Shown here: in pieces, positions 8,632-15,595 of the stretch
Layout: every line of letters begins with the position of its first letter
Numbering within the stretch: the first letter of the stretch is position 1
Assembly: GCA_019247605.1 (NCBI GenBank)
Contig: JAFBAS010000076.1
Span: 1-44,465 of the forward strand
Direction: 5' to 3'
Length of the DNA: 44,465 nt
DNA from: Hyphomicrobiales bacterium
Lineage (GTDB): Bacteria; Pseudomonadota; Alphaproteobacteria; Rhizobiales; Beijerinckiaceae
Notes under the pieces: generated by a model
Database searches by the model: none
Told to the model about the DNA's origin: nothing
The model's input: the letters and a program-made list of their open reading frames with translations, nothing else
Translations under genes and position numbers: made by a program

Positions 8632-9513
8632 TCAGGTGCTGGGCGCCCCCTCCTGCACGACGAAATTGCGCAACACCCCGACGCCGCTCACTTCGACCTC
8701 CACGACATCCCCGGGCTTCAACCAGAGCGGCGGCTTGCGATAAGCACCGACACCGCCCGTGGTGCCCGTGATGATCACGTCGCCCGGTTCGAGAATCGTG
8801 AAGGTGGAGCAGTATTCAATGAGCGCCGGCACGTCGAAGACGAGATCGTCGATGGTGGCCCGCTGTGTCTCTTCACCGTTCACACGCGTGGTGAGCGTCG
8901 AGTCGGCGATATCGCCGACTTCGTCCGGCGTTGTGATCCAAGGACCGAAACCGCCAGTACACGGGAAATTCTTGCCTGGCGTGAATTGGCTCGTATGCCT
9001 TTGCCACTCCCGCACCGAGCCGTCATTGTAGCAGCTATAGCCAGCCACCACGGCATGGGCGTCCACTCGCTTAACGTGGCGGCACCGCTTTGCGATCACC
9101 ACCGCCATCTCGCCTTCGAAATCGAGCGTCTCCGAAGCCGATGGCCGGATCAGCGCTTGCATATGGCCGACCTGCGTATTGGCAAACCGCGTGAAGATGG
9201 TCGGTTGCTTGGGCACATCGCGCCCGCCTTCCCGGATATGCGTGAGATAGTTCAGCCCGACGCAGATGATCTTGTCGGGATCCGGAATGGGCGGCAAAAA
9301 AGTGACCGCGTCGAGCGCATGGCGTGGTGCGCCGCGTGCATCCGCGAGAAGTGCCTCTATATTGCGTGCATCGGCGATCTTTCCGCTCGCCAGCGCCGCG
9401 CGAAGGCTTGGCGGCAGGCTCGGCGCGAGCGCGCCGCAATCCATGACCTGCGTGCCATCGGCAATTCCCCAGCTCGTCTTCCCGTCGGCGCGGCGAAAGC
9501 TCATCAGTCGCAT
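8632..9513 (-). CDS. Fumarylacetoacetate hydrolase family protein
   Basis: Member of the FAH superfamily, metal-dependent enzymes that hydrolyse or decarboxylate carbon-carbon bonds in acylpyruvates and related ring-cleavage products. It has 293 residues, the normal size for the bacterial short form. Visible family motifs are IICVGLNYLTHIREG, the acidic metal-binding stretch LDFEGEMAVVI, GYSCYNDGSVREWQ, GKNFPCTGGFGPW, and the C-terminal GDVIITGTTGGVG with LKPGDVVEVEV. It is the last gene of a probable three-gene minus-strand operon, 44 bp after the MetE-like gene. Together with the upstream intradiol dioxygenase this suggests a role in processing an aromatic degradation product, perhaps a 2,4-diketo acid. 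The exact substrate cannot be assigned; many such paralogues are oxaloacetate decarboxylases or fumarylpyruvate hydrolases. Confidence 0.92.
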   Translation of the reverse strand: MRLMSFRRADGKTSWGIADGTQVMDCGALAPSLPPSLRAALASGKIADARNIEALLADARGAPRHALDAVTFLPPIPDPDKIICVGLNYLTHIREGGRDVPKQPTIFTRFANTQVGHMQALIRPSASETLDFEGEMAVVIAKRCRHVKRVDAHAVVAGYSCYNDGSVREWQRHTSQFTPGKNFPCTGGFGPWITTPDEVGDIADSTLTTRVNGEETQRATIDDLVFDVPALIEYCSTFTILEPGDVIITGTTGGVGAYRKPPLWLKPGDVVEVEVSGVGVLRNFVVQEGAPST

Positions 9514-9557
9514 CGTGATTTCCTTGTTGCGTTGGAATTGAAAGGTCTAAACCGCGA

Positions 9558-10592
9558 TCAGCCGGCGAGTTCGCGGCGCACGAGAGCCGCTCCTTCGGCC
9601 AAGGCCCGGAGCTTGCCGAAGGCTTGGGGGCGCGTCAGATATTTCATTCCGCAATCGGGAGCAGGTATGAGACGCTCCGGCGCGAGAAACTCGAGGCCGC
9701 GTCTTATGCGGGAGGCGACCTCTTCGGCACTCTCGATTTCGCGCGAGCCCAGATCGATCACGCCAAGCACGATGCTCTTGCCCGCGAGGTCGCGCAGCAC
9801 GCCAAGGTCGAGCTTCGGCTGTGCCGCCTCGATCGAGATCGCATCGGCTATGCAATCGGAAAGCTGTGGCAGGAACGAATATCCGCTCGGCTTGTCGCGC
9901 ACGATCTCGGCGTAGCCGAAGCACAGATGCACCACGGTTTGGCCATCGACGCCAGCGAGCGCGCGGTTGATCGCCGTGACACCGAAGCGCATCGCCGCCT
10001 CCGGACGCGCCTGCAGCCAGGGCTCGTCGAGCTGAATCACGTCGACGCCGGCCGCCATGAGGTCACGTGCTTCGGCGTTGACCGCGTCCGCATACGCGAA
10101 CGCAAGTTCCGCCTCGTCGGCGTAATGTTCGTTTTTCGCTTGCTGGGACAAGGTGAAGGGTCCAGGCAGCGTGACCTTGGCGGCCCGGGAAGAGTTGCCC
10201 ATGAGGAACTGCGCATCGGCAAGCTCGATCGGGCGCGATCGGCGGATCGGGCCGACGACGCGCGGCACCGAGGTCTTCGCGCCCGTCCGGCCCACGACCT
10301 CGGCGGGATTTTCAGCATCGATCCCGTCGAGCGCCAAGGCGAAATGGTTGGAATAGCTTTCGCGCCTGATCTCGCCATCGGTGATGATGTCGATGCCTGC
10401 GCGCTCCATGTCGCGAATGGCGAGTAAGATGGCGTCGCTCTTCGCCTCTTCCAAATAGGGCTCGGGCACACGCCAAATCTCGGTTGCGCCCACGCGCGGC
10501 ACGAGCCGCGAGCGCAGAAGCTCCCGATCAACCAGCCATCCGGGTTGAGGGTAGCTGCCGACGACGGTCGTCGGGAGAAGGAGAGACATCAT
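9558..10592 (-). CDS. MetE-like cobalamin-independent methionine synthase family protein
   Basis: This 344-residue protein corresponds to the C-terminal catalytic barrel of MetE, about half the length of full MetE, so it belongs to the short methionine-synthase-II-like group. The N-terminus LLPTTVVGSYPQPGW is family-typical. The zinc ligands of MetE appear conserved: His222 and Cys224 (VVHLCFGYAE), Glu255 (SIEAAQPKLD) and Cys314 (APDCGMKYL). The strand GVDVIQLDEPWL at about 182-193 carries the conserved acid. Family members move a methyl group to a thiol, but the short ones often have uncharacterised methyl donors. It sits between an intradiol dioxygenase (40 bp upstream) and an FAH-family hydrolase (44 bp downstream), so a role in a catabolic pathway rather than methionine supply is possible. 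Confidence 0.88.
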   Translation of the reverse strand: MMSLLLPTTVVGSYPQPGWLVDRELLRSRLVPRVGATEIWRVPEPYLEEAKSDAILLAIRDMERAGIDIITDGEIRRESYSNHFALALDGIDAENPAEVVGRTGAKTSVPRVVGPIRRSRPIELADAQFLMGNSSRAAKVTLPGPFTLSQQAKNEHYADEAELAFAYADAVNAEARDLMAAGVDVIQLDEPWLQARPEAAMRFGVTAINRALAGVDGQTVVHLCFGYAEIVRDKPSGYSFLPQLSDCIADAISIEAAQPKLDLGVLRDLAGKSIVLGVIDLGSREIESAEEVASRIRRGLEFLAPERLIPAPDCGMKYLTRPQAFGKLRALAEGAALVRRELAG

Positions 10593-10632
10593 TGCGTTCT
10601 TGCGCGTCGGTCAGCTCGGCGCGGGGCGCGCG

Positions 10633-11538
10633 TCAATGTGCCGAAACGATCTGCGATGGATCCGCGCCGACACGCCCGGCCGCTTCGGCGGCCGCGATGC
10701 CGAGGCGGAAATCATAACGGATGGAGGGAATGCCTTTCACCGGCGCCTCGGGGTCGGCCTCCCGCGGTGAAGTGATGAGCGCCTTCGAGACACCAAACAC
10801 GGTGTCCGAATCGATATGTGCGTCATCGGCGAGATAAAGCGCGGTAACGAGCTCGCGATAACCCTCCGCACTTACGAGGAAATGGATATGGGCCGGCCGG
10901 AATCCGTGCCGGTCCTGGCTGTGCACGAGCCTGCCGACCGGACCATCCATGGGAATGAGATATCCGAGCGGCTTCACCGTTCGGAAATGGAAACGCCCGG
11001 CCGCGTCGCAACGAAAATTGCCGCGCATATCCATGGTGTTTCCCTGGCCCTTTTGCAGGTCGTAGACTCCCTCCTCATCCGTCTGCCAGACTTGCACCGA
11101 GGCCTGCGGCAAAGGCTTGCCCTTGCGATCGGTCACGCGCCCGAAAACGAGAAGCTCGCCGGCCGCGGCCTTCCCGGCAATGGTATCCCCGAGCGCGAGA
11201 GAAGGCGCATCCTGACGATAGAAGGGGCCGAGTAAACTGCTTTCCGTCCCCTGCTCGACCGCGGTCTTGTCGTGCATCAGATTGACGAGCGCGCTCAAGC
11301 CCAAGACATCCGAGAGGAGAATGAATTCCTGGCGCGCCGGCGTGCAGGCTTTCCCGACCTGCGTGAGAAAACCGATCGCCTGCAGCCATTCTTGCGGCGT
11401 CAGATGCACATCGCGCGCAAAATCATGCAAGTGGCGCACGAGGCTGGCCATGACTTCGCGCAACCTTGCATCAGTGGTAGCGGCCATTTGCTCGATGACG
11501 GCATCCGTCACGCTCGATTCGTTAAGGTCGCGCATCAT
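10633..11538 (-). CDS. Intradiol ring-cleavage dioxygenase (catechol/hydroxyquinol 1,2-dioxygenase-like)
   Basis: Non-haem Fe(III) enzyme that opens catechol-type rings between the two hydroxyls using O2. It has about 301 residues with the N-terminal helical dimerisation domain (residues 1-115) and the C-terminal catalytic sandwich. The four iron ligands are all visible: Tyr159 (DEEGVYDLQ), Tyr193 (KPLGYLIPMDGPVG), and His217 and His219 (FRPAHIHF). The motif set WQTDEEG, MRGNFR and FGVSKAL is closest to hydroxyquinol 1,2-dioxygenases as I remember them. Two adjacent ATGs (11538 and 11535) follow AAGGAG; the second has the better spacing. The longer open frame to 11736 lacks support. It is the first gene of a probable operon with the MetE-like and FAH-like genes. 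Family certain, substrate inferred. Confidence 0.92.
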   Translation of the reverse strand: MMRDLNESSVTDAVIEQMAATTDARLREVMASLVRHLHDFARDVHLTPQEWLQAIGFLTQVGKACTPARQEFILLSDVLGLSALVNLMHDKTAVEQGTESSLLGPFYRQDAPSLALGDTIAGKAAAGELLVFGRVTDRKGKPLPQASVQVWQTDEEGVYDLQKGQGNTMDMRGNFRCDAAGRFHFRTVKPLGYLIPMDGPVGRLVHSQDRHGFRPAHIHFLVSAEGYRELVTALYLADDAHIDSDTVFGVSKALITSPREADPEAPVKGIPSIRYDFRLGIAAAEAAGRVGADPSQIVSAH

Positions 11539-11734
11539 TTTCTCCTTCCGGCAAGGCGGCGCGGCATGGGGCACAGTCGGCCTCGTCGCGCAATGACCCG
11601 GGAAGCTCGAATCTTGGACCGATTTCGTCCTCGGCGCCAGTGGGGCCGCAACCTCTCCGCCGATGACCCCCAAAGGCACGCTTACATCTGCGCTCATGCG
11701 AGAAGGCGGGCATCCAGGCCTTCTCCTCTGCCGC

Positions 11735-11780
11735 AAGGGTGGATAGCCGCTTTCGCGGAAATGGGCGGGAGTGGCCCTGG
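11735..11780. repeat. Degenerate copy of dispersed palindromic repeat
   Basis: The stretch around 11738-11775 contains GCCGCTTTCGCGGAAATGGG, which resembles the GCTTTCGCGGGAAT hairpin arm found intact at 24521-24540. Translated in one frame it gives a WIAAFAEMG-like peptide, the usual tell-tale of this widespread proteobacterial repeat class (compare IPAFAGM in the tpsA insertion). It lies just beyond the 3' end of the DUF2000 gene. Confidence 0.4.
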
Positions 11781-11782
11781 AA

Positions 11783-12193
11783 TCACGAATGCAGCGCCAG
11801 GCCCTTCGTCACCTTGTCGATCTCCTTGCGCTCGCCATGCAGCGCGAGCCCCGCGAGATCGAGCGCTTCGGTCGAAACTCGCGCGACCGCGGCGCGATTG
11901 TCGGCGTCGTTGCTCGTCGCGAAAAGGCCCTTCGTGTAAAGCGACGGCCTCAAACCGCGCTCGAGCGCACGCTGGAGCACTTTCGCAAGCTCATCGGCCG
12001 AGGCAGAAAACACGAGGATCGGTTGCCTGACGAGCGGGCCATAGACTTGCCCGGATGCGTCGACATAGGGTTGCCCGGCAAGCCCGGGATTGGATCCGAC
12101 CAGCCCGCCCGACAAGAAACAGGCGACATTGAGTTTTTGCCAGGTGGCGAGATCATCTCGAACCACGATGGCGATCTTGGTATCGAAGCGCAT
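11783..12193 (-). CDS. DUF2000 family protein
   Basis: Protein of 136 residues with the DUF2000 pattern: RFDTKIAIVVRDDLATWQKLNVACFLSGGL at the N-terminus, then GQPYVDASGQVYGPL, ILVFSASADELAKVL and the terminal GLALHS. The family has, to my knowledge, a peptidyl-tRNA-hydrolase-II-like fold, but its biochemical role is not established. The ATG at 12193 is chosen because the family begins there (MRFDTKIAI); the frame upstream to 12301 is low-complexity. That start codon shares the tetranucleotide CATG with the start codon of the divergent AraC gene. Relatives are often found next to AraC regulators, so this is probably the regulator's target or partner. Confidence 0.85.
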   Translation of the reverse strand: MRFDTKIAIVVRDDLATWQKLNVACFLSGGLVGSNPGLAGQPYVDASGQVYGPLVRQPILVFSASADELAKVLQRALERGLRPSLYTKGLFATSNDADNRAAVARVSTEALDLAGLALHGERKEIDKVTKGLALHS

Positions 12194-13100
12194 GAGCACG
12201 AATCTGGACCCGCGCCCGAGACCCCGTCTTGAACGATCGTGCGGTCCCTCCCCCACCGACTGGATCCGCCAGGCTCCGGCCGATGCACGCGTGGCGCGCA
12301 TCGAGGCCTCATTCTCCGGCCACGCCTATGACCTCCACCGGCACGACACCTATGCGCTCGGATACACGTTGAGCGGCGTCCAATCCTTCGACTTTCGCGG
12401 CGCGCGGCACGACAGTCTGCCCAACAACGTGGTGGTGATCTTTCCCGATGAGATGCATAACGGGCGCGCCGGCGCGCGTTGCGGCTTCCGTTACAAGATG
12501 CTCTATATCGAGCCTCGCCTTCTCAGGGATGCGCTCGGCGAAACGGCGAGAGGCCTGCCCTTTTTACGTGTTCCTATCTCGACCTCCAGGCCGTTGCTCG
12601 AAGCGTTGTTGCAGGCACTCGACGATCTCGACCATCCGCTCGAAGGCATCGAAAGGGATCAAATCATCTTTTCAGTCGCGCAGGCCTTGCTGGCGCTCGA
12701 CCCTTCCGTCACCAAGAGCAGGGTTTCCGACGCGCCGTGTCGGCTGGCGGTCGAGAGGGCACGCGAATTTCTCGATGCTCACTATATGCGCATGGTCGGC
12801 TCGGAAGAGCTCGAAGCGATCACCGGCCTCACGCGCTACGCGCTTTCGCGCCATTTCCGGGCGCGGCTCGGAACTAGCCCCTATCGCTATTTGACGATGC
12901 GGCGCCTCGATCGGGCGAAATCCATGATCCGCGCGGGTGACCCCCTTGCCGACGCCGCGCAGGCCTCGGGTTTTGCCGATCAAAGCCACATGACACGACA
13001 TTTCGGGCGAGCGTTCGGGATGTCGCCCGGGCGTTGGCACGGCCTCCATGCGCAGGCCGGCGCGGGGGCACGCTCCCCTTCTGACAAGCGGCGTATATGA
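12192..13100 (+). CDS. AraC-family transcriptional regulator
   Basis: Predicted activator of 302 residues. The N-terminal part is an AraC-type cupin sensor domain, seen in LHRHDTYALGYTLSGVQSF and VVVIFPDEMHNGRAG. The C-terminal part from about residue 190 holds the paired helix-turn-helix domain: LEAITGLTRYALSRHFRARLGTSPYRYLTMRRL, then a second half with LADAAQASGFADQSHMTRHFGRAFGMSPGRW, both in the standard order. The ATG at 12192 is preferred to the ATGs at 12168 and 12090 because the sensor domain starts soon after it and it abuts the divergent DUF2000 gene; ribosome-binding evidence is weak for all. The last four bases (ATGA) overlap the arfB start, so the two should be translationally coupled. 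Confidence 0.9.
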   Translation: MSTNLDPRPRPRLERSCGPSPTDWIRQAPADARVARIEASFSGHAYDLHRHDTYALGYTLSGVQSFDFRGARHDSLPNNVVVIFPDEMHNGRAGARCGFRYKMLYIEPRLLRDALGETARGLPFLRVPISTSRPLLEALLQALDDLDHPLEGIERDQIIFSVAQALLALDPSVTKSRVSDAPCRLAVERAREFLDAHYMRMVGSEELEAITGLTRYALSRHFRARLGTSPYRYLTMRRLDRAKSMIRAGDPLADAAQASGFADQSHMTRHFGRAFGMSPGRWHGLHAQAGAGARSPSDKRRI

Positions 13101-13519
13101 TCGCGGTCACGCCCGATCTCGCGATCGAGGAGAGCGAGATTGCGGAAAATTTCGTGCGCGCCTCAGGTCCTGGCGGGCAGCACGTCAACACCTCTTCGAC
13201 CGCCGTTCAGTTGCGCTTCGACGCGCGCCGATCGCCCTCGCTTCCGCCAGACGTCGCGGCACGCCTCATTCGCCTCGCCGGGAGCCGCGCGACGCAGGAT
13301 GGCGTCATCGTCATCCATGCGCAGACCCAGCGCAGCTTGAAGCGCAATCGCGAAGAGGCTCTGGCGCGTCTCGTCGAGCTCATCCGACGGGCCGCCATCC
13401 CTCCCCGTCCGCGCCGACCGACGAAGCCGACGCGCGCCTCGAAGGAGCGCCGCCTCGCCTCGAAGGCGCGACGCTCGCGCGTCAAATCGACGAGGCGCGC
13501 GGGGGCGCACGAGGAATAG
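13097..13519 (+). CDS. arfB: Alternative ribosome-rescue peptidyl-tRNA hydrolase ArfB
   Basis: ArfB (YaeJ) releases the nascent chain from ribosomes stalled at the end of truncated mRNAs. The 140-residue length is exactly right. The catalytic GGQ loop is at residues 26-28 within ASGPGGQHVN, the release-factor-like signature. The C-terminal 45 residues are strongly basic (SKERRLASKARRSRVKSTRR), matching the tail that enters the empty mRNA channel. The start codon overlaps the AraC stop in ATGA, so it should be coupled to the regulator gene. Confidence 0.95.
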   Translation: MIAVTPDLAIEESEIAENFVRASGPGGQHVNTSSTAVQLRFDARRSPSLPPDVAARLIRLAGSRATQDGVIVIHAQTQRSLKRNREEALARLVELIRRAAIPPRPRRPTKPTRASKERRLASKARRSRVKSTRRAGAHEE

Positions 13520-13549
13520 GCCTCCATCCGCCGCGAAACGGCGAAAAAG

Positions 13550-13690
13550 ATGGGTTCCCTTCCCCTCACGCGCCTACGGCGCGCTCGGCCGGGAATGACC
13601 CTACCACCACCGTGTCACCCCCGGCGAGGCTCGCAAGGCGAGCCTCGGGAAGGGGGCCCAGGAAGTGGTGGGCCCGCGACTGCGTCGCGG
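13550..13690. repeat. Dispersed palindromic repeat, two inverted modules
   Basis: Module A (13550-13599) reads GGTTCCCTTCCCC ... CGGCCGGGAATGAC. Module B (13612-13671) reads GTGTCACCC ... GCGAGGCTCGCAAGGCGAGC ... GGGAAGGGGGCCC and is roughly the inverse of A. A further hairpin, CCGCGACTGCGTCGCGG, lies at about 13674-13690. The same two modules recur in the order B-A at 28574-28684. This copy lies between arfB and the 3' end of tpsB, where it could also stop convergent transcription. Confidence 0.7.
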
Positions 13691-13741
13691 GGGAGGCGGA
13701 AACGCCGGCCCGTTAATGATGGACGGTGGCCGAAGGCACCT

Positions 13742-15574
13742 TCAGAACGCCACCGTGAGCGAGAGGTCGCCGCGCTGGCCGAGTGGGTGCGGGTCGAAGC
13801 GGATATGCGTGAGCTGCCAACCCCAATCGAAGCGAAGATCGACATAGCGGTCGATGGTGTAATGGAAGCCGGCGCCGCCGCTCGCCAAGGTCGTGCTCGC
13901 GAACTCGTTGGGTTGCGGCACGAGGCTCCAGACGCGCCCGATATCGTGGAAGACGAAGAATTGGATGCGGTCGTTCCACGGATTGTCGCCGCGCGTGAGC
14001 GCCGTGATGCTGAAGGCCGGCGCGCGAAGCTCGTTCGAGACGATCCAGCCCTTGTCGCCTTGAATGAGATAGGGGTCGTAGCCGCGAAGCGAGCTCTCAC
14101 CGCCGAGGCTCAGCTCTTCGCTCGGCAGGAGCGCCCGGTTCGCATCCTGCACCGTCGCCTTCACGGACCAGATGAAGCCTTCAGGCAGAAGCCCGAATTT
14201 CGGGATCGGCGTGAGGCGCTCGCCCACCACCTGCCCGTAAAGATATTCGGCGCGCGCGCCGGCCCGGCTCGTCTGGAACGCCGCATCATTGTTGTTGCGC
14301 GTGATCTTGCCGGGTGAATAGTAACCATCCGCGGTGAGCGAGGTCGAGCCCCAAGGGTCGACATAGGTCGCGCTGTATTGGCCGACGAATTGGTCGACCT
14401 CGGTCGAGGTGTTGTTGATCTGCAAGCCGCCGAAAGCGAGGTTGTTGTTCGTGCGCTTGAAGTCGAAGCCGAACTGCGCCTCCTCGGTGAAGTTCTCCCA
14501 CACCGGAAGCCGCTTGATGTAGCGCGCGCTGATCTGATCGGTGAGGCCCACCTGGTTGAAAGTGTTCGCGAGGCGCGGCACGGATTCGGCGTGCAGGCCG
14601 AAGAAGGTGATCTTGTCGTCCCAAGGAAGCGGCGCCGTGTAGTTCCAGGATTCCGAGAGGAAGCGCGGATCGTGCTGCCGGCCCGGAAGGTCGGGGTTGC
14701 CCGAAAGGAGATCGGCGCTCGATGTGACCTGAAAGCCGAGCTGATGGTCGAGCCCGAAGACATTCCCATAGCCGAAGCCGGCACTGTAGCGATACATGCC
14801 GACCGATTTCGTGCCCTGATCGTCATATCCGCCATAGACGCGCACCGGCAGGCGATCCGTCGTCTTGAGCACGACATCGGTCTGCCCCGCGCCCCCGCCG
14901 CGCTCATACAGGATCTCGACCGAGCGGTAAGGGCTGTCGTTCAGCAACGCCTGATCGACGAGAAGGCGCGAGCCCACGACAGGCTCGCCGGGCTTCAGAT
15001 GCACCTTGCCGACGAGCACCTCGCTCGAGAACCAGCGATTGCCTTCGGCACGTACCTTGCCGACCGTGAACTCGACGACGGCGAGCTGTACCACGCCGTT
15101 GTTCACGTCCTGCTCGGGGACGATCACGTCGACGAGCGGATGGTCCTTGGCGCGGTATTGCTTCACCACCTCGCGCGTGATCTCGGTGATGCGCGCGAGC
15201 GTGAGTTTTTGGCCGATGAAGGGAGTGACGGCGGCGAGAAAGGCCGGATCGTCGAGAAGCGGCAGATCCTTGATCTCGACGCCTTTCCCGACCGCGCCTT
15301 TCTTCACGACGTTTTGCACGCCCGGCACGAAGACGAGCGCCTTCACGGCCGGGATGATCGTCCTCGTCGCGGCAGGCCCCGTCGGCACATCGGTCGGCAA
15401 AGGCGGCGCGGGCGCTGCCTTCGGCGGCGGTGCCGGCACGGGCTGCGGCGCCACATCCTTGTAGTTTTGCGCCTGCGCGAGGGTTGGGGCGAGGGCAAGC
15501 GCGGCCGCGAGAGCGACGCTCGCTCCGCAAAGCACCATGTAGGCACTAATATGAGGTGAGCGGTTGAGTAACAT
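13742..15574 (-). CDS. TpsB outer-membrane translocator (FhaC/ShlB/HecB family)
   Basis: Omp85-superfamily pore that secretes the partner TpsA exoprotein. It has 610 residues. A signal peptide (residues 1-35, cleavage after LAQA) is followed by a proline/alanine-rich linker (APQPVPAPPPKAAPAPPLP). Then come POTRA-type sequences (FIGQKLTLARITEITREVVKQY and DVIVPEQDVNNGVVQLAVVEF with KVRAEGNRWFSSEVL). A 16-stranded barrel region follows, with the diagnostic L6-loop motif SLRGYDPYLIQGDKG near residue 497 and a C-terminal phenylalanine (LSLTVAF) for barrel assembly. It starts 21 bp after the SulP gene and has no obvious ribosome-binding site, so expression may depend on upstream translation. The only TpsA in the window is the giant protein two genes upstream. 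Confidence 0.94.
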   Translation of the reverse strand: MLLNRSPHISAYMVLCGASVALAAALALAPTLAQAQNYKDVAPQPVPAPPPKAAPAPPLPTDVPTGPAATRTIIPAVKALVFVPGVQNVVKKGAVGKGVEIKDLPLLDDPAFLAAVTPFIGQKLTLARITEITREVVKQYRAKDHPLVDVIVPEQDVNNGVVQLAVVEFTVGKVRAEGNRWFSSEVLVGKVHLKPGEPVVGSRLLVDQALLNDSPYRSVEILYERGGGAGQTDVVLKTTDRLPVRVYGGYDDQGTKSVGMYRYSAGFGYGNVFGLDHQLGFQVTSSADLLSGNPDLPGRQHDPRFLSESWNYTAPLPWDDKITFFGLHAESVPRLANTFNQVGLTDQISARYIKRLPVWENFTEEAQFGFDFKRTNNNLAFGGLQINNTSTEVDQFVGQYSATYVDPWGSTSLTADGYYSPGKITRNNNDAAFQTSRAGARAEYLYGQVVGERLTPIPKFGLLPEGFIWSVKATVQDANRALLPSEELSLGGESSLRGYDPYLIQGDKGWIVSNELRAPAFSITALTRGDNPWNDRIQFFVFHDIGRVWSLVPQPNEFASTTLASGGAGFHYTIDRYVDLRFDWGWQLTHIRFDPHPLGQRGDLSLTVAF

Positions 15575-15595
15575 TATCTGAGCGATAGCGTCTAA

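Noticed and set aside
14378-15559. Plus-strand open frame of 393 codons opposite tpsB
   Set aside because: Antisense to a clear TpsB gene with signal peptide, POTRA and L6 motif; no family pattern.
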